A stretch of DNA of 64,000 nucleotides from Buxus sempervirens (Eukaryota; Streptophyta; Magnoliopsida; Buxales; Buxaceae), in assembly GCA_947561395.2 (NCBI GenBank), contig OX387190.1, positions 21,384,858 to 21,448,857 of the forward strand, written 5' to 3'. Shown piece after piece: positions 20,435 through 32,009 of the stretch. The notes beneath the pieces are model-generated. The model was not told the origin of the DNA and ran no database searches. It saw only the letters and a program-made list of their open reading frames with translations. A program made the position numbers and the translations under genes. Every line of letters starts with the position of its first letter. Positions within the stretch are counted from its first letter, which is position 1.

Positions 20435-23400
20435 CCGCCTGATGGGGTGCAGGCGGACACCTGGGTGCCTAATCTTGTCTATTGGTCTGGTCTGCGACTT
20501 AAGATTTTGAGAAAGGTCTTGGTTGCGGTCTGGGGAAGTCTGTAAACACCCCACACCACCCCGTTGGATGACAGGTCCCGTGGGTTCCCTGGTTTGAGTC
20601 AGCTTACTTTGGTTTCACCCGATTCTTAATCCGATATGCAACCTGGTTAAGTCTGGTGGGACCACCAAAGTGGTGCGGGTCCCTTCAATTACTTTTATCT
20701 TGCTTATTTAGATGATCTGAGTCTGATAGGGTGGGCCTGTTGGAAGGCCCATGGTGTCCTTGGTGGGCTTGGTTAAGCCCACATATCCTTGTGGGCCTCT
20801 ATCTAAGCCTGAGTGGCCCTTGGGGCTTAGGTTTAATGAATTGATTTTACTTAGTTTATTCAAGTTGGAGACTTATGTGATTTTCATGCAACAAGTGGGT
20901 CTGCATTGATCTGCGGGCCCCTGGGTGGGCCCCCATGATGGTTGCCAAAAGGGTTTTAGATTATCTTATTTATCTTTGCCAAAGTGAGCTGGACATTGGG
21001 TTAGGGGCCTGTAGTCCAGATTTGGGCTTGAAAGCCCAGATTCCTTGAAGCCTTGGGTTTGCACCCTTACTAGGTTCGGTTAATGGGCTTGGCGGGCCCG
21101 ATAGGCCCTTGCCCTTGGTCTCGGCCAAACCATGCTATTTAAACACACTATTTCACAAAACAAGGTTCGGGTGGGTCGCGTTGGGTTTGGCCCGCCCGGT
21201 TCAATCAGTTAATTTTGCTTTGCTTGCTTAGGTTGCATGCTTTAAATTCCTTTATGTTTGCCAGGCTTGGTGGGCCCCGTTGGAATGCCCACTAATTGAT
21301 CCAAATTGGACCGGTGGTCCAGGTCCCACGTTGGACTCGGAAACCCTATTGGTTTGCTCGGTTAAATTGTGAGACTATTCAATTCAATGCGAATCGAAGA
21401 ACCGCACACGCAAATATGTATCTTTTTTCATGGGCTTTGCAACGTAGGCAGCTCTGTGGGCTTCCCATTGGCTGGGGCATCCCAATTTTTGTGACGCTAC
21501 TTCACCAACCAATATATGTTCAAATTTCAACAAGAAATCCAAGCAACCGAAATGCTCAGTGGCACACCCTAACCCGAACACCATCATGTAGGACTCGACA
21601 CATACCATGCATAGGGATCATGATCTCCATGCTCAACCCCCATGGGGTGAGAGGATAACAATACAAGGGGGAGGCAACCTATCATGCATTCTAAGTAGGG
21701 GCTCAAGCGCACACTCCAAGCAATCAAGCCACAATGCATATGTCATGAGTGCCAACAAAAGAAATAGGAAACCTGTTGTAGAAAGAAAAGAAAACAGCAA
21801 CTAAGAAAAGGGCTAAGCATGTCTCCTATGGGCTAGGATGAGTAGGAAGTGGGGTGGGGAGCATGGCAAAGGTATCCCTAACCCATGTCGCATACACTAA
21901 GGCATGGCATACGACTCAAGAGGCGAAAGCAAGAGAGCATGGAGGGCTGCGGCGGCTGCCCACAGCAACCCTGAGGGTACCCTTTATGCTTGCTAATTTA
22001 ATGGGAAAGAAGTGAAAAGGGGCCTCTTCATGCACCGACTCGACACACACAAAGGCAATGAAGGAAAGACATATGCTACCTGCTCACGGAAGACAAGTAG
22101 GGACTTGCTTGTGAACAAGGGAACACCAACCATTAAATCTGAATTTTGGTGAGGTTTAAGTTGCTACTGTGGGTGGGGACGTGCTGCTGCTGCCTCCAGC
22201 AGCAGCTCATGGGGGGCATGGCGGAGGGGTGGAGACTACCTAACAAAGGGTTTCTCATGCATGTAATCTGGGGAGGGGGCTTGTGTGCCTATAGTGTGGA
22301 AACAAGAAAACCAAACACATGCATAGATATATCAAACCCAAGCAGATAACCTACTGCGGAAAATAAAAAAAACAGCAGCTAACAATGGGGGTTTTGGATG
22401 GGCTTTAAGCATGTTTATGGGGGCGGGAAGTGCCTGGGGACGGTGAGGGAGCTGCCCTTATGGTAATGCCAAGGGGTGGGTTAAGCACGCAAATGGGTGG
22501 TCATCATGGTGAGACAGCTGCTGTCCAGAGAGGTTTGCAGGTAAGCTAAAAATCCACAGGTATAAAAGAGGGAAGGGAACATGCTTGTATGCTCAAAACA
22601 ATAAGTTCCAAGGGGTTAGGGGAGCATGCATTCTTAAGCCACCAAATAGCAAAGAAAAAAAAGACAGGAGGTGGGTGGGGATGCTGCTGCTGTTCCCAGC
22701 AACAACCCATGCAAACATTAATAACAATAACTAAGAAAACTTGCTGCCCGTGCACCAGGCAGTAGACCAAAACTACAAAAGGGAGGGCTTAAGCATTCAC
22801 TCAGGGCTGGAAGTAGCAAGGGTGTTAGGGGTAGGGCAGCATTCATGCCAGGGTTGAAGGGCTGGTCCCGGTCTTGGGCTCCAAACTTTCTGAGACAGCG
22901 GCAAACAGTGAGAGTTTGCTGCTGTCTCCAGCAGCTACTCTCCTAGGACAAGGCAAAGGGAGCATGCCTATGACTCATCCCATGCCAAAATACAGCAAGC
23001 AACACTTGATCGGTAGCATGCATGGTTTAACAAAAGCAATAGGGAGGGGGCTGCCAAAACCATAGGGTCACATGCACGCAAGAAATAAAATCAGCAAAAC
23101 ATAAACATGCGAGAAGAACATAAGAATAGCCGTGGTTTAACATGCATTTCCTACGACCCTTAGCAATATCTGGACCTAAGACTCATGCTTAAACCTAACG
23201 AAAATTTGGAGAAGGGGAAGAGAAAGAGGGGGCGGGGGTTACGTGGGGATACATTGCATGGAAATATGGAGGAACAAGCTCCTCTCTACTGAATCCCCAA
23301 GGATCCCAAAACAGCAACCTTGTTGGACTCAAATGGTGTGGCCAATGTTCCCATCTTTTCATGGGGTGTGCTTGGGGTCGGTCTCACCTTTAGAGACCTC

Positions 23401-23794
23401 CAGGTTACCAAAGAAACGAGAGAAAACACATGCAAAGCAGATCCGAAAACAGGTTCATGCTAGGGGAGAAGACCAACTTGGCAAACACTTTAGAAAATTC
23501 CTATTTTAATGTATGAGTAATACAAAGTAGTGGAGATGCTCAGCTGGTTGTTCTTGCACTCCAAAGCAAGGTGGGAACCCTTCTTTGATGATGGACAGCA
23601 ACTGGAAGCTCTTAGGTACACAGCCTTGCTCCAATAGCAATTAGTCTCCTTTAACTTGCTTGAGAAAGTGAAGAAGAGGAAGAGGGAAACAAGGGTGGAA
23701 ACACTTGAGTGGTGTGGTGAGGTGATGGGGGGCAAAGGGAGTTGAAGAAGGAAGGATTTAGATGAGAAAAAGTGGGGGAAGAAAGCTGGAAACC

Positions 23795-23938
23795 CACAAA
23801 AGAAGCCAACCTTCGACAAGAGGTTGCTGCTGGGCTTTTATAGCCCAGCTTAATGTATCTGGCCTCCACAAAAGAAGCCAACCTTCGACAAGAGGTTGCT
23901 GCTGGGCTTTTATAGCCCAGCTTAATGTATCCGGCCTT
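23795..23938 (-). repeat. 72-bp tandem duplication carrying the TATA box in the C 5' LTR
   Basis: A 72-bp unit (CCACAAAAGAAGCCAACC ... CCCAGCTTAATGTAT) occurs twice head to tail with near-identity. Each copy holds minus-strand CTATAAAAG (the TATA boxes lie near 23835-23842 and at 23907-23914). Only the copy nearer the palindromes keeps the 13-bp TATA-palindrome spacing; the other is preceded by a single half-site remnant. Confidence 0.85.
23907..23914 (-). promoter_or_regulatory. TATA box of the C 5' LTR
   Basis: Minus-strand TATAAAAG, 13 bp from the first palindrome unit at 23928. A second copy lies 72 bp further downstream in the duplicated segment. Confidence 0.75.
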
Positions 23939-24171
23939 GGAGGCTGGATACACTAGAGGGTGTGTGTATCCGGCCTCCAAGGCCGGCTACACTATGCCTA
24001 CAGTGTATCCGATATCAAGTATCGGATACAAAACACCATAATTCGCAAAATTTAATGCCGCCGCGAATTTGTCGAGGAATCGGCGCGAATCTCGCTGGAA
24101 AATCTCTTGTATCCGGCAATGTATGTTGGTTACACACCAAGGTATGTGTATCCAACATATTTGGCCGGATA
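23928..24171 (-). promoter_or_regulatory. 39-bp-phased palindrome array in U3 of the C 5' LTR
   Basis: Units start at 23928, 23967, 24006, then 24110 and 24149: the same 3+2 arrangement and 39-bp step as in solo LTR B2. Arms vary (TATCCGG/CCGGCTA at 23967, TATCCGA/TCGGATA at 24006), but the N9 spacing is kept. Confidence 0.9.
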
Positions 24172-25380
24172 CAAATCGAAAAAATTATAGATTTACCCCT
24201 CGACTTGACCGATTTGATCGACTCGATCGATTTGACACTTTCGGATATCTGCGGATTGCCCCTGTGAATTTTGGTTTAGTCCCTGAGATATTTGACAATT
24301 TTTGGATATTTAAGATTTAGTCCTTGAGATATTTCACTGCGTTTGTAGCCACGTGTGCAGTTTTTGCGCCACATGTGCAGTTCCCGGTTTTGCTTCTCGG
24401 AAACTTCGACAGCTCATATCTCCTTCATCCGGATTCCGATTTGAGCAAACTCAGTTGCGTTAGAACCGTATCGAAGCCCTCCATCCAATCATATAGGGCT
24501 AAGCACTTGGCACAGGGTTCAGCAAAAAGTCAACTTTCGGCTCCCCTTTAAGTTTGACCGGCCTGCAGAACCTTCATCCGGACTCCGATTCTAGCAAACT
24601 CAGTTGCGTTGGACTCGTGTCAGGATTCTCTATCCATTGAGATAAAGCAAGGTGGCCAATTATCACTTGATCAAAAGGTCAATTTTTCACCCCTTAGGGT
24701 TTGACTTTCCGTCCAGGGTTTGCATTTTCGGCTCTTCCGGGAGCGCAAAAATGAGGTGCTTACAACGCCCATGTTAAATAAGGGACTGCTAGATAGGTCG
24801 CTTGAGTGCCTTGTTGAGTGCTTGTTTTACCTGTTTTGTTCTATTTTGTTTCAGAGGCCGCTAGATAGGATCGCCGGAGCGACCTGTTGAGCGCCCAACC
24901 CATATTTTCTTATTTGGGGGAAATATACCTAGATTTTTATTATAAAATGATTTTTAGACAAATTAAACACATGTACAAACTAGATTTGAGTGTTTATGAG
25001 TTGTTTTCAGTGGTCAATTAATTTTATAAAAATTATACAATGTTTTGGGTATGTCCTATTGAAATATGTTTTGTTTGACTTGAAAGAAAGTTTTTGTTTT
25101 AGAATTTGTTTAAAATCAATTTGGTTGATTTCCACACTTACAAAACATTGTTTTAAATGTGATTCAAGTTCTAGAATTGATCTAAATACTTTTATAACAA
25201 ATTTTAGTACTTGAGCATATGTTTTGAAATATAATGAGTTTTGGTAAGAGGTTTTGGATTATTGATTGAACATGAACAAACTATTTTATATACAAAATTG
25301 AATTGTTGATTTGATTTATATGCCATGGATGGCAATGTGGATTATTTGTACTATGGCTTGGTGGCCAAATTTATTATATA

Positions 25381-25555
25381 ACCTGTTTGGCGGCAGAGAC
25401 TTTTACCTGCTTGGTGGCAGAGATGTGTATAACCTGCTTGGTTGAAGAGACTTTTACCCGCTTTGGTGGCAAAGATTTTTACCCGCTTGGTAGAAGAGAT
25501 TTTTACCCGCTTGGTGGCGAAGACTTTTACCCGCTTGGTGGCGAAGATGTGTTAC
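25381..25555 (+). repeat. 25-26 bp tandem repeats inside LTR D
   Basis: About seven units of ACCCGCTTGGTGGCGAAGACTTTT type, the left units more diverged and the right ones nearly identical. They are a local LTR expansion, and the apparent reading frames through them are repeat artefacts. Confidence 0.85.
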
Positions 25556-25792
25556 CTCATGTGGGAGAGATGTGATTACTACGTGGTTGAATCCCACATG
25601 GGAAATGGGTGTGTGAGTTACCACTTGAGGGTGAGGAAGCTATCTCCTGCGGTAGATGTAGGAGCTATGTATTCACATTCTGCGATTGAGTTATATTATC
25701 TCCTGAGGGGGGTGCCTACGGTCTTAGAGATGTGCATTCTCTTGCGGAGGAGGTGTGAATACTATGTGTTTACATCCTGTAGTAGAGGTAGG

Positions 25793-25797
25793 CTACT
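25793..25797. repeat. Target site duplication CTACT (left copy)
   Basis: CTACT precedes solo LTR E and recurs at 29290-29294. Confidence 0.9.
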
Positions 25798-28700
25798 TGT
25801 AACGCCCCAAATTCGGGTTACGTAAAAAAACCGTAACTCGTCTCTGAAGGTTAATTTTTCATACAAGATCAATATATCAGAGTGAAGGAAAAACATGAAT
25901 GAAACAATAACTTGATAATCAAAGTGCACTACAATCCCAAACTGAAATAGAAACTATCGCAATATAACTCTAAACTCACATAAACCAAGCAACTACCCGT
26001 TGGTATTGTCCTCTCCAAGCTGCAGCTGAAAACAAAACAAAACAGACGGAATAAGATACGAATATCCCAGCAAGTAGCACATGCATGCTTAAAACCGTTT
26101 AGTTCAGTTCTAAAGCATGATGTCGGTTATAAAACATGTACGGTGACGACAACACGGATAATCCGATTAATCCAACGGAAATCCAGCAATTAAATGTAAT
26201 GCAAATCCGAAGTTCCATCATATAAATCAAGCCATAGCTTCGATATCAAAACACAAATATAGTCGCCAAACCAAGTGTAACCATGTAACATCATAACGAA
26301 GAAACCAATAATCCAATACAACCCAAATAGATATACTTTTGGTCATAACAAGTGTCATCATAAACCAAGTCTCATCATAGCCATGTCCACGCCTCCAAAT
26401 GTATATTCGGCCTACTTAGGGTTTTGAATATTGAAATGACGGTTTACTCAAGGTTTTATCATCCAATGCCGGCTTACTTCGGGTTTCGGCATTAACAACA
26501 CCAAATCGCTCAGGGTCATGATTCTGCTCTACACCGGCGGAAGAGATGCAAATACCACATAACCGATAAACCACATTCGGTGAACCACAAATACCAATAA
26601 ACCAGCGAGTCAAACAACACGTGTCAAATAAAGTCAAGTACCAAACATTGGTTAATGTCATGTATTTGCTTAGATTGAGTAATCAACATGCCAGAGCGAC
26701 ATCCGCACCTCCATGTACACAGTTCTGACCTGCTCAAGGTTTCGGAACTCTGAAGTGACAGCCTACTCAAGGTTTCGTCACCCAATGCCGGCAGACTCCG
26801 GATTTCAGCATTGACAACCCGGCCTACTCAGGGTTTCGGGCTGCTCTACACTGGTCGTGACAACACATCATGGTCATGCCATTACACCAATAAAGCATAT
26901 ACATCACATTACTAAGTTTAGACATGGATCCAGAACAAGCTAGACCTTAAACAAAATAAACTCAGCAAATCAACTCCATGTGTAACCCACCGTGTAAAAC
27001 CAACACTTCATGCCACCACAGCCAAACGCAAACAGTATTTATCATGGGTCACTCAAGACCAGCTTGCTCCATCATGGAGTCCTCAAAGTATATTCTCAAA
27101 AAAATTTCCCAGAATAGAATAATATATGATTCTAAACCTGCCACCAGTATAAAACAATATTCCATAAATCATTTCTGGAGAATACCATGCATTCAAAGAT
27201 GAACTAATACCATAGTTTAGATAAATTCCAGCAAACCAAATATCATTCAAAACTGAATTTTCAAAAATAAAACATATTATACGACAAACAGAACCAATAT
27301 CGGAAACTTCGGGCAAAACAATCCCTAGATTCTCAATTCCTTCATGCGAAGTATATAAGGTTGACTAAACTCAAGCCAAACAAGTGATATCAAAACTGAA
27401 ATCTCAGTATTAAAACATTGGGATACAGGAAACTTTAAATCAGCAAAGGTTCTAATCAATTACTTATAATAGTACATGTAGAAATTTCCTAATTTCATTT
27501 CTTAATATCCATTTTCTAATACTTTTCTTTCCCTCACATGTGTTGACTATAGTTATTATGATTATAAACCACTTCAGCAAATATATAACTCCTATTAAGT
27601 TCTATAGAGTAGTATCTAGGTGATAAAAACCAAAATTACAGCTTCTAATTAACTAGCCGCATATGACTAGAAAACCAAGGCTGCAAAAACAGGGCTCTTG
27701 CCTACCTAAATTCAGTAGGAACCCCTAAGCGCCTTGATGTGTTTAGTCTCCTCTCAAACAGCAAGTCACTGCACTCCCATCCAAAGTTTTCTAAACTACC
27801 AACTCCAATTATGCATTCAACTTCAGAATTTCTAAACATTCAAGTTCATCGTTCACATTCCTTTACTAATACCCTTAAATCCAAACACACCTATAACTGT
27901 ACCAAGACTTTCTCTAACAACCACCTTAGTAACACCACCAGCCCTTAAACAAGTCCATAGAATAGCTTTTATAAACTTTTAACCAAAATTAGTGAGTATA
28001 CAAAAATAGCCGCACATGTCTATAAATTTTATGCTAGGCGCCAACCTCCCCCAGGTCAGCAATGGTTGGCACCCCTAGGCCCTCTCAAATTTATAACCAA
28101 TGCCTACCAGTGCCAACCTCCCCTAGGTTAGCAATGGTAGGCACTCAATACTAATATATGACGGACCATGTTCTCATGCTTTGTAACTCAAATTTTAACA
28201 TGTCTGAACCTTAATCTCCCCTCAAAACTGGTTTGATTCCTCTTTTATCAATTCTAACTAAATGCTAATCCTCCATTGAATTTAATTTAACTTGAATCAA
28301 CCACAAATAAGGAAATTTGTTCATACATTACTCTCAGCCATAAAAGTTCATATGCAACAGGTTAAACACATTTCTGATCAAAACTTCGATCACAAATCTA
28401 CGAGAAAACAGGTGCTACTTACTTGATCTGGAGTTCCTTTGGCTTAGCAACTCCAAATCTTTGCTTGATCTCAAATAGCAGCAACTCAACTTCCACTTTA
28501 CAGTTCGTTCAATCACTGCTCAACATATAATTTTTTTGATCTTATTAGATCTGGATTGAATCAAGATTTCTCTCTTGATTTACTCACCAATTACAAGCTG
28601 AGATACTCATACCTAATCTCTCTCTGAAATCCACAATTGAATTAGCCAAACCTCTACAGATCTCAGCTGCTGAACTCCACAACAGAGATTTCTCCGATTA

Positions 28701-29289
28701 ACTCCAAACACCTTCAAATCAGACAGTCTCTTTGAATTCTCTCCTCCACGAATTTGGTTCAATCCAGCAACTACAATCTCTTCCGTTCAATTTGTGCGAA
28801 AACCAGAGAACTTGAACACGACGACTATTTATAACCTCTCTTTGGCGCTCATAACCCAACTCAATTCATGATCAGCTGGTGCTCGCCCACCGAAGCTTCG
28901 TACATGGTCAGCTCTTAGCCACTTGATTAGAGACTTGCCACTCCACCAAATCTGTTACATTAGCACCTTCCCAATTATAATAAATTTAAAACACATTACT
29001 ATTAAATTCTTTAGACCAGTATTATGATACTCACTTACATTTCCTCCTTCCTCACTTAATTTGTAAAATCCCCAAAATATCCTTTACTCGCTACACCACC
29101 GAACCACCAAAACCCAACCACTGAAACTCAAATAACCAATTTATCATTTTTAGAAATTCATCATGTCTAAATTCTGAAATTTTACTCTAAATAATTCCTT
29201 TCTCCATTTTCTGAAATTTTCTACTAATTAAATAAATTAACACACATAAAATCAAAATTTTACTGTTATTAAAAATTCGGGATTTTACA
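25798..29289 (-). mobile_element. Chromovirus-like solo LTR 'E', minus orientation
   Basis: A 3,492-bp LTR; in its own sense it starts TGTAAAATCCCGAATTTTTA at 29289 and ends GGGGCGTTACA at 25798. CTACT duplications flank it. A minus-strand TATA box (TTATAAATAG, near 28826-28835) lies about 460 bp in. It has internal repeats of 'CCTACTCAGGGTTTCGG' (26400-26870) and a duplicated 'GCCAACCTCCCC...AGCAATGGT' (28030-28145). Near its end it carries a CAGCTTGGAGAGGACAATACC block comparable to LTR D, so E and D belong to one family in opposite orientations. Confidence 0.88.
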
Positions 29290-30014
29290 CTACTAGCTGA
29301 AGGTGAGTTTTAACTACTAATTATATATGATTTGTTTTCCGATTAATTGATCGGTTTAGCCGTGTTTTGACAAGAATGGTTTTAAAAGGAATATTAAAAT
29401 TACATGAATAACATGATAAATTGTTTTTGGAAAAACTATTTGTATGAATTTGGGGAAAATTGTAGATTTGATTATACGACTTTATCGTCTTGATTTAACG
29501 ATACTTGTGATATTGTTTTGCAACTCATGAAAGACTTGTAAATTATATGTATATATATAGGTGTTTTAATATGTAAATTATATGTATGTAACGATATTTT
29601 CACGCATGTTGCTACTTGCTAAGATTTTATATCTCATCCTTGCTTTTAAATGTTTTGTTTTCAGGTCATCTTGGAAAGGACGCCTTGGGTTAGTCTGATA
29701 GTGGGCTTGAAGTATGGAATATCCAGAAGACAAGAGTAGGATATTGATATAGGTGTTTTTATTTTCTTAGAATAATATTAGATTAGTAGGTGATCTAATA
29801 GAATTCAAGAGTTAGTTAAATGGTAGTTGCTTTTTATATTTGATGAACTTGATGTAATCTAATTTTGAGGATTTTAATGAAATAAAGAGAAGTTTTTTAG
29901 CGCACTTTGAATTGTCTTATTCCCTTTATGCCTTTGCAATTAATTGTTCTGTTATCATTCAAGTAATGCCCTGATTCATTTAAAAAAAAAATGACCCGGA
30001 TCTGGGGCGTTACA
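29290..30014 (+). mobile_element. Chromovirus-like LTR 'D', right fragment and 3' end
   Basis: Continues LTR D after solo LTR E and ends GGATCTGGGGCGTTACA at 30014. A 3'-end-like segment (AATGAAATAAAG near 29876) would suit polyadenylation. Its target duplication partner lies beyond the LTR's missing left end. Confidence 0.65.
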
Positions 30015-30444
30015 TGTTTGTATCCCACTAAGAATGTGCTCGTATCCCCTTGAAATTTTTATTGTCATCATAATTTTGTGCATTTTTTCTTGGAGGAATG
30101 TTCTCACACTCTTTCATCAAATAGAGCCCCTTAAGGTTGGTGTCCGGGTTGAAGCATTTGTATAAATTATTTATAGCCATGACCAGACGAACAAATGGAA
30201 CAGATCCAAAAAAAAAAAACAAAAAGAGTTTTGTCATCATGGTCACTAATACAAAGGATTCATTAGAAAAGTTTTGTGCTTTATAATTTGATTGATACAA
30301 TTTGTGCGATTTGGAATAGAAGTCTAGGCTTGGTAAATTATATACTTTTTCTTCATGTTCCTATATTTGTAACATTGACGTCCATTAATTTCATTTTAAT
30401 CCCCTAGCTTCACATTGTCAACGTCCTGTAGCAGCTGCCAATAG
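30015..30444. other. AT-rich sequence without a recognised gene
   Basis: A 90-codon minus-strand frame (30300-30028) has no domain I recognise and is interrupted by a poly-A/T run; I do not call it a gene. Confidence 0.4.
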
Positions 30445-31012
30445 ATGTATGACATCCTTTTTGCATGGTCACGTTCTTCTTCCAGCAATCAATGTTCGAG
30501 CTCCCATACGATACTTTGGTTTTATCGAGTGCTATTCCTCACAGAAGATTCTCTTGATCCCCCGCTTTCCTTGTCCTCAAACCATAACAAGAAGTTGCAC
30601 CTACGTTCCTCCTATAATAAACATTAATATAACACACATGCTAGATCATTAACACTCGTTTAAAATAACACTCTATTATAATGTATAAAATTTATTGTTT
30701 GTTGGTCCTACCTGGAGAGGGCAATAATAAAAATGGTGACCTTTATTTTTTTTTTTTTGTTTTTGCGATCAAGACTCAACATAGACCCCTTCCATACTCA
30801 CAGATGCGGAGCTCATCGCACCATTTGGAAAACCCGCATCCATTATCTTCACTACCATAATGAATGTAAAGCTTTTTGGAAAATAAATAATTTACATGCC
30901 ATAAAACACAAAGGTTTATGAAACTTACTGGACAAGTGGCAAAATACTGTCTTTGATGATGGGAGGTCTGTGATTGTCTTCTTTTAAGCACTCCATTTCT
31001 ACATGGGCACAC
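30445..31012 (-). pseudogene. GRF-type zinc finger gene remnant
   Basis: Minus strand 31012-30929 reads CPCRNGVLKRR ... YFATCP, the first half of a GRF zinc finger (C-x-C, then C). A GTAAGT donor follows at 30928, and an AG acceptor at 30853-30852 leads to 30851-30775 with GCGFSKWCDE, the second half. The intron therefore splits the domain between its third and fourth zinc ligands, as in the gene at 38374. A later CNFLLWFEDKES-like segment (about 30605-30570) may be further coding remnant. GRF fingers bind single-stranded DNA or RNA in known proteins. Stops after the second exon suggest a pseudogene. Confidence 0.45.
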
Positions 31013-32009
31013 TATTTCATTTTAGCCAGGTGCTACTACCAATAACACAGATAGAACAATGTAAGCAGCATGAAGCATGTTCCCATCATTTGCTTGCCAA
31101 CGTAAAACATGTTTCAACGTGTAAGACTGTGCTCGCGCGAATGACCATGGCAACATATTTAACATTGGAAAGTGCACTTTCGACATGTACTACATGCCAC
31201 TTATGGTGTGCCGCTTACCTTGTGGCGCCCACAACATAAGCAAGGGACAGAATAAACGCGTATGACTGCGAAACATTCAGAAGTTATATATTGGGTTGCT
31301 AATACTCTACGTATGACTATGGCAACGCATTTCACAATGGCAAGTGAACCTTGGGCATGTGCTTCATGCTTCTTATGGTGTGGTGCCAACGTGTTTCACG
31401 TTCACACCACAACGTAAGTAGGGGTCAGAACATTCCCAACATATGGTGTGGTGCCAACGTAGTCATACGCAGAGCATGAGCAATCCAATATATAAGCAAT
31501 TGAATGTTTCTTAATATCATATTCACTAGAGTTGCATTTATAAGTCAGCACTCGAATGCAAGCATTCATTCCACCATGTTGAAGGTACGTCTAAGTGGTT
31601 TTAATGCATATGGTTATGACAATTTCGGGGAAGTTTGGGTATACGACGTTAATTACAAGGGTACAAAATGAAATACACACCTATTCTATGAGACATTGCA
31701 GTGTGAGTGGAGATTTAACAATAATCTGAACAAGTGGTATGCGAAAAACCTTCGTGAACTCAATCCCAACAATCTTTACATCCTCCTTTGATTTTTTAAA
31801 TTTACCACTTGTTTATTTGATTGGGGATTTTCTGCTTCATGAACTTATTTTTATCATAATTATTTATTTATTTATTTTGTAGAGAGTGATGATGGGCTAC
31901 TAAACATTCAACTCAAAGATATAGCATTAGAAATGTTTTGGCCAATTGGAAGAATCAAAGAAATGCTATCTGATCCTATGGGTAAACCACAGAATTACTA
32001 GAATTGGTA
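31013..32009. repeat. Unassigned DNA with a diverged direct repeat
   Basis: 31143-31230 and 31312-31395 share ATGACYATGGCAAC, a TTTCACAATGGCAAGTG-like block and CATGCYNCTTATGGTGTG, about 170 bp apart. Short inverted 'CCAACGT'/'ACGTTGG'-type words recur nearby. No gene is supported; 31850-31870 is a simple TTTA repeat. Confidence 0.5.

Larger units (their letters stand above)
1..24764 (-). mobile_element. Giant Tat/Ogre-like Ty3/gypsy element 'C' (partial, degenerate)
   Basis: On the minus strand the order is 5' LTR (24764-20389), PBS (20385-20367), accessory PMD-like ORF, repeat-rich leader, gag, protease, linker, RT, RNase H, archaeal-type RNase H and integrase, ending at 701. The 3' LTR is outside the window. 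The duplicated RNase H, the tRNA-Arg-type PBS and an extra ORF ahead of gag are hallmarks of the Tat lineage, especially Ogre. Two solo LTRs with perfect 5-bp target duplications are nested in it (4552-7688 and 13752-17520); without them about 17.8 kb of C lies in the window. The coding regions carry many nonsense codons, frameshifts and an RT deletion, so the copy is dead. It sits in a chromovirus-like LTR; the 5 bp outside its 5' LTR are ACGCC. Confidence 0.88.
20389..24764 (-). mobile_element. 5' LTR of element C ('B3')
   Basis: A 4,376-bp LTR, in its own sense TGTAAGCACC ... GCGCGCACA, followed by the PBS. No matching 5-bp repeat flanks it (CAGGC versus ACGCC), as expected for an LTR still attached to its element. 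U3 spans 24764 to about 23880 with five palindromes and a duplicated TATA segment; R-U5 is over 3 kb. It is longer than B1 and B2 mainly in R-U5. Confidence 0.9.
24765..25797 (+). mobile_element. Chromovirus-like LTR 'D', left fragment
   Basis: Non-coding AT-rich LTR sequence interrupted on the left by element C and on the right by solo LTR E. It continues at 29290-30014 and ends in GGGGCGTTACA. The combination of this end, a (C)CCGCTTGGTGGCGAAG tandem array and a GGTCATCTTGGAAAGGACGCC block fits LTRs of Tekay/Del-type chromoviruses. No coding sequence is seen. Confidence 0.65.

Noticed and set aside
30028..30300. 90-codon minus-strand frame
   Set aside because: No recognisable domain, contains a poly-F run from a poly-A/T stretch, no gene structure.
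31576..31790. Possible small secreted S-protein-like remnant (TLFYET-like then EWRF words)
   Set aside because: Only a few residues fit, the frame is broken, and no signal peptide or cysteine pattern is present.
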